Shown here: piece by piece, positions 23,601 through 33,375 of the stretch
How positions within the stretch are numbered: position 1 is the stretch's first letter
Layout: each line of letters opens with the position of its first letter
From: Guyanagaster necrorhizus
Taxonomy: Eukaryota > Basidiomycota > Agaricomycetes > Agaricales > Physalacriaceae
Length of the DNA stretch: 64,000 nt
Assembly (NCBI RefSeq): GCF_019112545.1
Contig: NW_025064881.1
Span: 508,530 to 572,529 of the forward strand
Direction: 5' to 3'
Position numbers and translations under genes: made by a program
Notes under the pieces: model-generated
Seen by the model: only the letters and a program-made list of their open reading frames with translations
Told to the model about the DNA's origin: nothing
The model's database searches: none

Positions 23601-24565
23601 CCACTGAATTAACCTCGGAAGGCTGAGCAAAGATCCTATGCGATGAAGTCTATGCCAAGTATGGCATGCCGCAAGTGATCATCTCTGACCGAGGACCACA
23701 ATTCGTTTCAAGATTCCTCGATGACCTATACAAATTGTTGCAAATAAAACAGAATGCATCCACGGCATATCATCTACAAACTGATGGACAAATAGAACGG
23801 GCAAACCAAGAAGTTGAAAAATACCTGTGCCTATTTATCAACTATTGACAGGATGACTGGGTTGAATGGCTAGCACTCGCAGCCTTTCAACACAATAACA
23901 GGATACACTCCGCCACAGGTCTGACACCTTTCTTCGTCAACCATGGCTGACACCCGCACATCGCACAGACAAGCCATCACAAAACAACAACCCCCGCATC
24001 CACAGCCTTTGCCACAACATTGGAGAAAATTCACGCCGAGACAAAAGCAGCCCTAGAAAAAACAGCACAAACCATGAAACGTCAATACGATAAACACCGA
24101 CACGCAGCTCATACCTACCAGATCCACGACAAAGTATGGTTAGATACAACCAACCTCCATCTTCCCCAACCGAAACGTAAACTGGCCGACAAACACACAG
24201 GCCCCTTTACCATCCTATCGAAGATTGGGGGATCTGCCTACAAACTGAAACTGCCGCCAGGGTGGAAAATCCACGATGTCTTCAACGAATCACTGTTAAC
24301 TCCTTATGTCGTGCCCACCTTCCCTAATCAAGAATGACCGCCACCACTGCCCCCCGAATTGATTGATGACGAAGAACACTACGAAATTGATCAAGTCCTA
24401 AATCACAAACTGCGAAAAATCAAAGCGCATGGGGGCGGTATGACAACAACGGTGGACTATCTCATCAGTTGGAAGGGATATGGCCCGGAATCAAACCAAT
24501 GGATAAACGAAAAATACATGAACGCCGATGACACTATCCATGATTATGAATTATCCTTTAACTAA
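20612..24565 (+). pseudogene. Element A pol: PR-RT-RH-IN-chromodomain (one frame, eleven TGA)
   Basis: A single reading frame from within gag (-1 relative) to TAA 24,563. Protease: ALIDSGCTGSSIN (Asp at 21,176). RT from about 21,700: catalytic YLDD at 22,235-22,246. RNase H: VEADSSEGAIGAVL, YDKELLAI, MDHQNL (22,670-22,910). Integrase: HDHATAGH...CETCQRGK zinc site (23,300-23,430), catalytic IDMI, SDRG and IERANQ (23,510-23,810). Chromodomain at 24,370-24,560 with aromatic residues in YLISWKGYGPESNQWI. All eleven premature stops are TGA (20,849; 21,086; 21,464; 21,686; 21,866; 22,613; 23,201; 23,624; 23,846; 23,948; 24,335). Most sit where relatives have Arg and a few where they have Trp. Every catalytic residue I checked is present. 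Confidence 0.9.
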
Positions 24566-24585
24566 GCCATCGGGACGATGGTCTT

Positions 24586-24598
24586 AAGCGGGGGGTAA
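24586..24598 (+). other. Element A polypurine tract
   Basis: AAGCGGGGGGTAA immediately before the 3' LTR; primes plus-strand DNA synthesis in this group. Confidence 0.7.
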
Positions 24599-25077
24599 TG
24601 TTACGATTTTTCCCTTTTATTTCCCTTTTACCCCTATTTGATGCTTAGTCAGAAGGCACAAGACCATGGGGAGCTTAGTCAGCACAACTAACCTGCCCCN
24701 NNNNNNNNNNNNNNNNNNNNNNNNNNNNNNNNNNNNNNNNNNNNNNNNNNNNNNNNNNNNNNNNNNNNNNNNNNNNNNNNNNNNNNNNNNNNNNNNNNNN
24801 NNNNNNNNNNNNNNNNNNNNNNNNTATGGATACAGACACACATAATAAGTAAGTAGTATAATTAGGAAGCCTCTGTACAGTATTTAAGGACCAACGCTCT
24901 TGCTGGAAACCCCAGCTTCGAGCTAAAGTTTATACATGCCATTCTACCTCGAGTCTTTGATTGACCTTGTGTCGCATCAGATGGGTACATACTAAAGTGG
25001 ACTCAGGTGATTCCTCGAAGTGTGAAGGAACACCTGTTTATCACGTGTATCTGTTCACGTGACGCTTGAGCCTAACA
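24599..25077 (+). repeat. Element A 3' LTR (contains assembly gap)
   Basis: TGTTACG to CCTAACA. Positions 24,700-24,824 are N. It keeps six CpGs that the 5' LTR has lost. Confidence 0.93.
24700..24824. other. Assembly gap (125 N)
   Basis: The same stretch of the 5' LTR (17,057-17,137) is 81 bp, so the gap is either padded by about 44 bp or hides an insertion. Confidence 0.95.
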
Positions 25078-25082
25078 TATGT

Positions 25083-25527
25083 ATTCATTCACTTTGTGCA
25101 ACTGGTGGGTTTTATCTGTAGTTGACAAAGAACGGTGTTTTGCCTATTGCTAAGTGAACCCTGTTGTTATATTAGAAGGTGGCTAATGCTAGCCATTCAG
25201 TCCAATCATCTTGTTGGTAGTTGATAAAAAGTCACAGATACTTTTCAATTTCTTGATTGACTTGTTCTGTCTGTCCATCTGTTTGAGGGTGGTATGCTGT
25301 TGAGGTATTCCACTTGATGTTGAGGAGTCAATACAAATCATCTATGAATTTGGAGATGAATTATGGTCTTCTGTCTGAAATCACTACTTGAGACATGCTA
25401 TACTTTGCATAAATCTCATCCTATAGGATTTTTGCCCATTCTTCTGATGTTAATTCTGTTGAGCAGGCAATTGCAATGATTGCCTTCAAGAAGTGATTGA
25501 CTATGACAATGATTGCATCATAGCCAT
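25083..25527 (-). pseudogene. Element B integrase, middle part
   Basis: Continues the integrase cut at 16,955. Reading leftward on the minus strand it has YDAIIVIVNHFLKAIIAIACST (A: YDAILVIIDHFSKTIIPVACST), STELTSEEWAKIL where A has a TGA in place of the Trp, and the QTDGQTE / NQE catalytic-Glu region near 25,290. It is interrupted at 25,527 by unit C; the rest of integrase resumes at 27,296. Confidence 0.82.
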
Positions 25528-27291
25528 TGAAGAGATTCTGTGCACATGCAATGTGAAAACAGATATGACAGAGTGTTATCCACTGTCCACACTCACACCA
25601 ACACACACATACAAAACTCTTAGTTCATGGAGGGATTATAATGCGATAAAAGTAGCAATCAACAAATATAATTGTCTTCTTCAATGAGATCACAGTGCAT
25701 AAACTGTAATAGCATGCTTACAACAGTCTGAAGCCTTTCTAAGTCTCAAAGCTTTTTGTTTTAGTAAAACAAGAGGTGGCAACTGATGTTGCTGGGCCTC
25801 AAGGCAAAGGGTACTGCAGTTCAATACATCAAAACACTCCTTCAAAACTCTCAAATGATTCCAAGCACAGCTCAGATCAACTCAAATCCTTAACACACAC
25901 AATACACAACTCAAAGCTTCATGCTCTAAGCAACAACCAATTACAAACACATCTGCAAGTGACCAAAAGCACAGATCTCTGTTCACAAGTTTCTAAACTG
26001 ATCATAGATCCACAGGATTCAAACCTATGTGATCCAGAGACACAAACACAATAAAATCCCATCTGACAGACCAAAGGGTTTGAACCTCTGCCACCTGTAG
26101 TGCCGTGCATCACAAATACCTCAAAAACTCAAGATGATGCTCTTCAGACATCACTCTCTTATTCTTAGGTTAGAGTGCAATCCAAAAACTTCTTATCAAA
26201 CTAGGCTTAAGTCCTTCATGAGCTTTGATGCCTCGCTTAGTCCTCACAGCTCTCTCAAGGGTATTCAATAATAAGTTTATTCTCTCGCCTGAAGTTACAA
26301 ACACAAATCCAGAGCTAGAGTGCAAGGCTTTCTGTGCCCAATACACTGCAACTGTGGGGGTCAGAAAACTTCCTTTTTCCAGTCATACAATACTGTATTT
26401 AAATATCCTACTAGGATATTTACTAATACAATCCTACTATAGTATTCTCAAAGCACAGGACTCCATGCCAGATTCCATAGATATTATTCATGTGCATATC
26501 GCAGTTACCATGCTTATTCTCTTCTGGGTGATGACTGCCTGCTGTTTCTTCACTAGCTGACATTGGCTAGCTGGCTTCACCAGGTCTGCTTGCTTTCTTA
26601 TTTCCCTGGTGACATCTCTGACAGTGGTAAACTGTCCCAGATCCTTGGAGTTATTTCTCATGCCAGGAGTCAGCCACAATGGCTATATTCTGCTTCCCTG
26701 TGTCCAATCAGTCATTCCATCTGACTCACCAAAGGTGTCATTTCTCAGTATGATATGGCATCTCTTGCTGTGTTATGCATGCTAAGGCACTATATGTATG
26801 CATGCAAGACTCAGGGCAGTATCTGCGCTATTCATTTCTGGAATAATATTTCTCTACTTGTTAGCTTCTTGTCATCAGTCTATTTCTCTGTTCAATACCC
26901 ATTTACTCAGATATCTTTCTTTGGATCTCAGTTCTCTGTTCTAAAGCATGTTCCATCAGTGTATCAATGGCTGTGCATCTTTGATCAATATGATCAGACT
27001 TGCTGATCATATTTCGATCATAGTCTTTTTATTTTTAGCATGTCCTCTTGTAATAGTATTAGTGTATTTAGGGCCAAGTGCTGGAATCTCACATGCAGCC
27101 TAACCCCCCTGGTATTAGTCTGTTACTAGGCCATGCACTCTGCTTATTGTTACTTCAGTTTATCATTATGATGGCTAGGTTTCTGTGCACTCTAGTCCTA
27201 TTTTCTGTTACATGCTTACTGGCCTAGAATGCAGTCCATGTATTCACAATTTTCGCAATTTTACATGCCTGAACATGGAGAGGGTGTGTCA
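25528..27291 (+). mobile_element. LTR-like unit C, complete with 4-bp duplication
   Basis: 1,764-bp non-coding unit, TGAAGAGATTC to GTGTGTCA, flanked by CCAT (25,524-25,527 and 27,292-27,295). It is homologous over its length to H and J. A TATTTAAAT lies near 26,397-26,405. It looks like a solo LTR: TG...CA ends, no coding capacity, and a promoter-like stretch. No internal region of the parent element is certain in the window. Confidence 0.78.
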
Positions 27292-27295
27292 CCAT

Positions 27296-29930
27296 CACTT
27301 TCAGAAAGTCTCATTATCATATCCACCAAAATGTGAGTCTATAGTGATGAAGGGACCTCATTCGGATGGAGTGGTGCCACTCGGGATTGAGTCAAGGCTT
27401 TGCCTCATTTGCAAACCTCACAAGCTTTGACATATCAGATGATATCATGGTCTATTTTGGGCCATCAATATTCTCATAGTACTAGCTCCTTTGTTTTAGC
27501 AATCTCTAGGTGTCCAGCTATCATGTGATCATGATATGTGGTGATGATATCACCATGAAGTCCCTGATCTCTTGGGATATAGATTCTTCTATCATAGCAG
27601 ATCAATCCTCCTTCTTTCTTCAGCCCTCTCTTGTGGTTCAGTGATAGGGTTATTCTTTGATTCCACTTGTGGGGATCCTGGATAGCGCTCTTGATGCACT
27701 TGTGTACTTCCTTCTCAGTGGGCATGATCATTGCCTGGAAGTGTTCTGGTTGTAATAGTACAACTTCTTCATTGTCAGTTTCCCCTTGGTCATGGTCTGC
27801 CCTATGGCTGAGGAAATTGGCCTTCTTGTTTGCTGCATCTGTGTTGTGGTGCAGCATGTACTCATATTCAGATAGTTCTATGACCCATCAGGCTTGTTGG
27901 TGATTAAGCTTTTATGGAAGTCAGAAATATTGGAGGTTCTGATGGTCTGTTCAGATTTTGAAGGTCTGGACTGCTCCAATGAGATAATGCTGCCATTTGG
28001 CAAGGGTGAGCATTATGGCGAGGAGTTCTTTGTCATAGATTTTATAGTTGTGCTCTGTAATGGTGAGCACCTTTGACATAAAGGCAACTGGTCACCATTT
28101 GCCATCCTATTCTTGTGAAAGTATGGCCTCAATGGTGCCTTCACTGGAGTCTGCTTCCACTCTGAATTTTCCATTCTGGCTTGGTATGGCCAGAATAACG
28201 TCTTCAGCCAATTGGCATTTGAGATCATTAAATGCTGCCTGTTGTGAGATTTCTCCAGTCCATGAGGCATTTCTGGTCAATTGCATCATAGGTTGGACTA
28301 TTTTGCTGTAATCTCAGATGAACTGTCAGTAGAAGTTAGTGAATCCAAGAAATGATTGTAGTTTCTTCTTTTTTGTCAGCTCTGGCCACTCAGTTACTTC
28401 TGTCACCTTGACAGGGTCCATCCTGATGCTTCCTTCACTGATAATGACTCTGAGGTACTCAGTCTCAAGTACCTCGAATTCACACTTCTCCACCTTGAGG
28501 AAAAGGTGGTGTTTCCTCATCAATGCTAGTACCTGTCATACTAGTCATTGATGTTCTTTCTTGGTTTTGGACATAATGAGAATGTCATCCAAATAAATTG
28601 TGATCTTTTCAGTGGCAATGAGGTCCTTGAAGATATCATTCATCATCCACTGAAACATGGCAGGCAAATTTGTGAGTCTAAAGAACATAACTATTGGTTT
28701 AAACAAACTGCAGTTTGTCTGAAAAGTGGCCTTCCATTTATTGCCTTCTTTGATGTGCACATTGTTGTACCCCCACCGAATGTCCAGTTTGGTGTAGTAC
28801 TTGGCATCTTGGAGTTTGTCTATCAACTCTAAAATTAAAGGAAGCAGATAATGATTCTTGATCATCATCTCATTGAGCTTCCAATAATCCTATACTGGTT
28901 GGAGTTTGCTGTCCTTCCTTTTGACAAAAAAGAAGGGAGATGCCATCAGTGATTTTGATGGTCGAATCCTTCCACTGGATAAGTTCTCTTCAAGGAACTT
29001 GTCCAACTCCTGCTGTTTGTTGTTGCCTAGCAGATATATTTTGCAATCAGAGTTTGCATTAGCATTGGGAATGAGTTTGATGGCATGATCCCAAGGCTTG
29101 AAATCAGATAGTTTGTTGAAACTTTCCTTTTCAAATAAGTCTCAAAAATCCCATGCCCACTCAGATACTATTTCTTTGAATGTCTTTTCTTTCTTCTCTG
29201 CATTGGCCTTTGCTGCCAAGTTATTGGCATAGTGTATGGCATGAATATTGATGGCCCTTTGCAGGTCTACAGTGAGGATTGTTTCTCTGTCTTCCATTTT
29301 CTGATCCCATTAGTCTTTGGAATCTGCATCTAGTAGTTCGAATGAAATTTTTCAGCACTAACATCATGCGAATGTGATATATCCAGTTTTCCAGTTGATT
29401 AGCAGATTATGTTGAATTAGCCAATCATGACCAAGAAAGATTTCCTTGGTTCCTAGATCAGTCACTGTCAGATCAATTCGTTCAGAATGATCTCTGATAG
29501 TGAGTCTAAGCTTGACATATTTGGTGATTGAGCCAGCTTGATTCTTTGTTCTGTCTGCATTATAGATGGGGATTGGGGCTGCAGTTGCCCAGGTAGGAAG
29601 ACTGTGCTTGTTGACAAAAGCATGGTTAATAGAACTTCTAGTGCATCCACTGTCAATTAATGCTATGACAGTGTGGGTGCTTCAAGACATAAGTGTCTCA
29701 ATTCAGGCTTTGGTCACTAAGTCTTAGCCTGAAGTCTTGGCCTATCAGATGAACTTCCATGATCCATGTAGTTCATCGAGCCATTTCAAAGCTTGACATT
29801 ATTCAGCTTCTCATATTCTGGTGATCATATTGTCAATCACCTCCTCAGCTCAGGTCTTGTGTATCCAGTTCTTGAGTATAGCCTTTGCTGCTTCTTCATC
29901 TTTTGTATCCTTGATGGCTCACTAAGTTCA
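27296..29930 (-). pseudogene. Element B pol: protease, RT, RNase H, integrase N-terminus
   Basis: From right to left: protease (IALIDSGCTRSSIN about 29,670; EIFLGHDWLI about 29,430), RT from about 29,100 with an intact YLDD at about 28,590 (TIYLDDILIMSK), RNase H to about 27,900, and the integrase zinc domain (DHMIAGHLEIAKTKELVL about 27,530-27,474). The protein follows A closely. Stops are scattered, and a few CpGs survive near 27,360-27,385. Confidence 0.85.
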
Positions 29931-30256
29931 TTCAGTTTCAAATAGCTTTAGCCAGCCAGTGGGGTTCTCTACTCCTGTTCAGCCCATAGGCATTTGAGTC
30001 TGTTTTAGAGTTTCAGCTTGATGAACAGTTGATAATGATGCACTTTTGGGGCTCTCTGTCCCTCTTCAGCCCTTCATCAGTACTTGAGTTGTTAAAATTG
30101 GTTTCTTAGGCAATCCTTGTCCATGAGTAATGAGGTCAGGTATATTTGAATGCATGCATAATTTAGGCATAAGAAGTACTACAGAGGGATAATTGTCAGT
30201 CTGTTCAGCAGTTTATGATCTATTACTCATGTCCTTAGCTGAATCAGTAGAATCGC

Positions 30257-31900
30257 TCACTGTTCAGCTTCACCTTTTACCTCCTCAGCCTTATCATCTT
30301 GGCCAAGGTCCTGCTCTTCCTTCATCAGTTCAGCAATCTGCACCTGTATGTCTTCTCAGGTGCACTTGTTCTTCTTCTGTGGACAGTCCCATACCATGTG
30401 GCTCTTCTGTCCACAGTTGAAGCACTTTCCTCCCTTCTTGAGGTGATCTACATCTATCAGCTTACCTGTTCTGGTATATGTCATGCCTATACCAGTTCGC
30501 TTCTCGGCATATTGAGAAGTTGGGGCTGAGCCACTGAGTCTAGATGATGTGGTTGCCTAGGAGGTGGAGGGCTTCCAGCCCTGTCCCTGGTTCCTGTGTC
30601 CATCCCATGATAGGGTGGACAACTCCACTTTCTGCCATTGTTGTTCTTGCCACATGATGATAATTCTAGTCTTCCACTCTTTGTAGCTGACTGGAATCCT
30701 ATGTCTGAGATCTAAGATGGTCTTGAGGTAAGAGAGCAGCAGTCCTCTTTTTATGTACTTGACCATTTGTCTCATGTTGGCCATATCTTCTCATACTCTG
30801 GCAATTTTACTGAGCTATTCCAGCTCGTTGAAGTAGTCAGTAGCTGCTTTATCACTCATCTTGTAGTTCTTCATCTTCTGCTTGTGGACTTCTTAGATGG
30901 CTGGATCCATGAATTTATCATGGATCATCTGTTTGAACACTGGCTATGAGAGGTATCGATGGTGCTGTCACATGATCAACCAGAATATAGGGGTGAGAAA
31001 GATCCACCACATTTTTGCATTATCTTCTAGGTAAGTCAAGGCATACATCACCTTGTACATGTTGAGTAGGAAGTATGAGGTGAATACTTGGAAATATTGA
31101 TTGCAGTCTATGAGAAATCAATTAATATCATTGGATGCCCTCTTGAAGGAGAGTGGATCATGCACAAGAATGGGTTTGACATTCAAAATTTGTGTCTTGG
31201 GATCAAAGAGGGGCATCAGATTCAGGGGTTCTCTCTCTGGCAGACCCGCCCATCTGGCTGGTGGACCAGGGAACGAATGCAGGGACCCATCATCAGCAAC
31301 AGGACTTTCCAGTGGGGGAGATCCTTTTTGCATGATCCATCCATCTCAAATGGTCCAACTCTGGGCCATAGCTTTAGGGTCATCTTCTTTTGGCTCTGCT
31401 AGAGTGGTCCCACTGCCTTCAGCTTTATCAGGTGGTAGTTGTCCAGCAAATGGCTGCTGGATCAGGTATCTCCAGGGGTTTGAGTATTTTGGCTTTTTCT
31501 GAGAAAGCCATGATGTCATGCTACTGCCTGAAGGAGAATCATTTCTCCAGGATGGTATGGTCCCTGTCAAGGATGACAAGTACCTGTCTTCTTCTGGTAG
31601 CACCAAGGGTATCCCTGATGCTAATGGTGATCCTTCTCTGTTGAGGATTGGCTGAGGGTTCCACCAGCTTCTGAAGTATTGGCTCTTTCTACTCTGCCAA
31701 CTCTCCTGCTCCAGTTCTTTCTTATCCACAAGTCTAGACCAGCAATTATTTATGAAGAAGGTGCTTTCCTCCTCTCCAATTTCTCTCTCCTCTTTGAGGC
31801 CAGTATTGCCCCTGGAGGTTATTATCATCCTTCCAGTATGAGACTCTCCAGGAGGGGAGATCTCAGACCCCTTCGGTCTTGGCATAGTGCCACCACTCTC
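30257..31900 (-). pseudogene. Element B gag (decayed)
   Basis: Ends at TGA 30,259-30,257 after the tail motif IAELMKEEQDLG. The CCHC knuckle is CFNCGQKSHMVWDC (about 30,424-30,383). Capsid remnants near 31,130-30,560 match A (FKRASNDIN for FKGASDDID; WKTRIIIMWQEQQ). The N-terminal part overlaps a 300-codon open frame at 32,248-31,346, which lies in another frame and shares LPPDKAEGSG with A's gag linker. The upstream limit is approximate. Confidence 0.7.
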
Positions 31901-32792
31901 TTTCCTCTTCCATCCACTTGGCATAGTTTCAGAATTCATTATAGAAGTCCAGATTGAGAAAGAGGGTGATGAGCTTCTTGTGCAAGAACCCTCAAAGGGT
32001 TCAATTGCTGATATGAGAGATAGGCCATAATTTAGCTTTATGGGTCCAATCAGATGGAGAGTTGTTGTTGGCCAGAGAGTTGCTACTTCCTGATTTGCCA
32101 GAAGATAGTGGTCCATCTGGACTGCCTTCTCCATCTTCAGAGGTGTCATTCCATTGGTCGACTGCATAGGGGTCATTCTTGGGATCTTCACTCTATTCTG
32201 TCCCTGAAGGCTACTTTTGCCCTCAGGCTGGTAAGGGTCTTTCTTCATCCATACCTCCTTTTTTAGTGGGTCAACTATTCATACTTTAACTCTGATCATT
32301 CCCTGGTTTATTCCAGCAGTCTGGAGTGTAGAGGTCGTCTTCAGGATTTTCATCCTATTCTATGCCTGAAGGCTATTTTCAATGCTCTCAGACTCTTGGG
32401 GCAGGGCCCCATTCTGTTGGTTGGCTGATTCTGGCCAACTGTCAGTGATGCTCATTGAGCTCATCTCTCTACTGCTGGCTGAGCTTGTTCTTCTCTTCTT
32501 CTACCAGTTTGTTGGTGGAGTCAGAGTCAGGAGTCAGGAGGCATGAAGAATGAGGGTGGAGTTTCTCCTTCTTTTGGAAAGGATCTGATTAGCCTATGCT
32601 TCCAGGCCCCTGTCTGGGTCTGGGTTCAGTGATTTGGGTATCAGCAGAGAGGCTATCAATGAGTTGGTCAAGGGTGACATCTTGGATTTGATGGTCCCTG
32701 ATTATCTTGATTGTTAGGGTTCTTAGAAGAATGATCAGCAATTCAATGGAGGAAGAAGGTACTTTGGAATTGATAGAGCTAGTAGAAGACAT
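31901..32792 (-). pseudogene. Element B pre-gag ORF
   Basis: ATG at 32,792 opens 67 codons with a moderately hydrophobic stretch (SSIELLIILLRTLTIKII), a weaker version of the membrane-like segment in A. Beyond a stop at 32,589 the region is Ser/Pro/Glu-rich and broken. Function unknown. Confidence 0.45.
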
Positions 32793-32837
32793 TCAGTTTC
32801 TTGTGCTTTTGATAGCCATCAAGAAAGAGAAGCTAGA

Positions 32838-32850
32838 AGTGTTAAGCTAA
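32838..32850 (-). promoter_or_regulatory. Element B primer-binding site
   Basis: Plus-strand AGTGTTAAGCTAA; the perfect complement, TTAGCTTAACACT, is in the LTR at 33,007-33,019. A 13-nt exact match despite heavy decay elsewhere. Confidence 0.75.
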
Positions 32851-32851
32851 T

Positions 32852-33370
32852 TGTTAGGCCCAAATTCCATATGACTATCAACACATGATAAACTGTTCAG
32901 AACCTCGCACTTTGAGTTAGACTGACAGAGTTCACTGATGTGTCAATAGCATTGTGTAGTCAAGGCATTTGCAAGTAGCTTGAGATAAGATGATGGAGAA
33001 TAAACTTTAGCTTAACACTGGAGCTACTACAGCGAAAACTGTGCTACTTAAATACTGTTCTGTTATCTAGCTATAAATAAACATTCACAAAAGATATTGT
33101 CTGTCATAGAGCTGTTACCTCTGCTATTGCCAGGCTCTCCACAAAAGCTGTTGTCTTGCTGTTGTGCTGTTACCGCTGCACTGCAGTCTTATGACAAAAA
33201 GAGTATTGTCTCTCCCTTCACAGCATACAGCAGTGCAATAAGATGAGGATCAACTGGGTTGCTGACCAAGCTTTCCCACAGTTCTAAGCACTGGCCTAAG
33301 TGCTCTGACTAAGCAGAGATAGAGATCATTTCTGAAGGAAAAAGAAAAGAAAATAGGAAAAATCATAACA
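32852..33370 (-). repeat. Element B 5' LTR
   Basis: 519 bp, TGTTAGGCC to CATAACA, partner of 15,592-16,110. Confidence 0.9.
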
Positions 33371-33375
33371 TTATA

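Larger units (their letters stand above)
16956..25077 (+). mobile_element. Ty3/gypsy chromodomain element A (youngest, near-intact)
   Basis: 8,122-bp element flanked by a perfect 5-bp duplication, TATGT (16,951-16,955 and 25,078-25,082). It has LTRs, primer site, ORF1, gag, pol and polypurine tract in canonical order. Unlike its surroundings it has normal CpG content. It has no frameshift in pol; its only damage is a set of in-frame TGA codons. It is inserted in the integrase of element B. An assembly gap lies in the 3' LTR. Confidence 0.95.
15592..33370 (-). mobile_element. Ty3/gypsy element B (split by A and C)
   Basis: Flanked by CTATA (15,587-15,591) and TTATA (33,371-33,375), a 5-bp duplication with one C/T change. 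Its two 519-bp LTRs are about 97% alike, with almost only transitions between them. It lies inside element D between the protease and RT parts. A (16,956-25,077) and C (25,528-27,291) interrupt its integrase; net length about 7.88 kb. Confidence 0.88.

Noticed and set aside
20612..24565. TGA recoded as an amino acid in element A
   Set aside because: TGA replaces both Arg and Trp positions, and other copies show the same sites as CGA, TGG or further decayed codons; CpG decay explains it without recoding.
31346..32248. A 300-codon minus-strand frame in element B as a separate gene
   Set aside because: Part of it aligns with the gag linker of A and the rest is low-complexity; it is more likely gag/ORF1 relic with chance openness.
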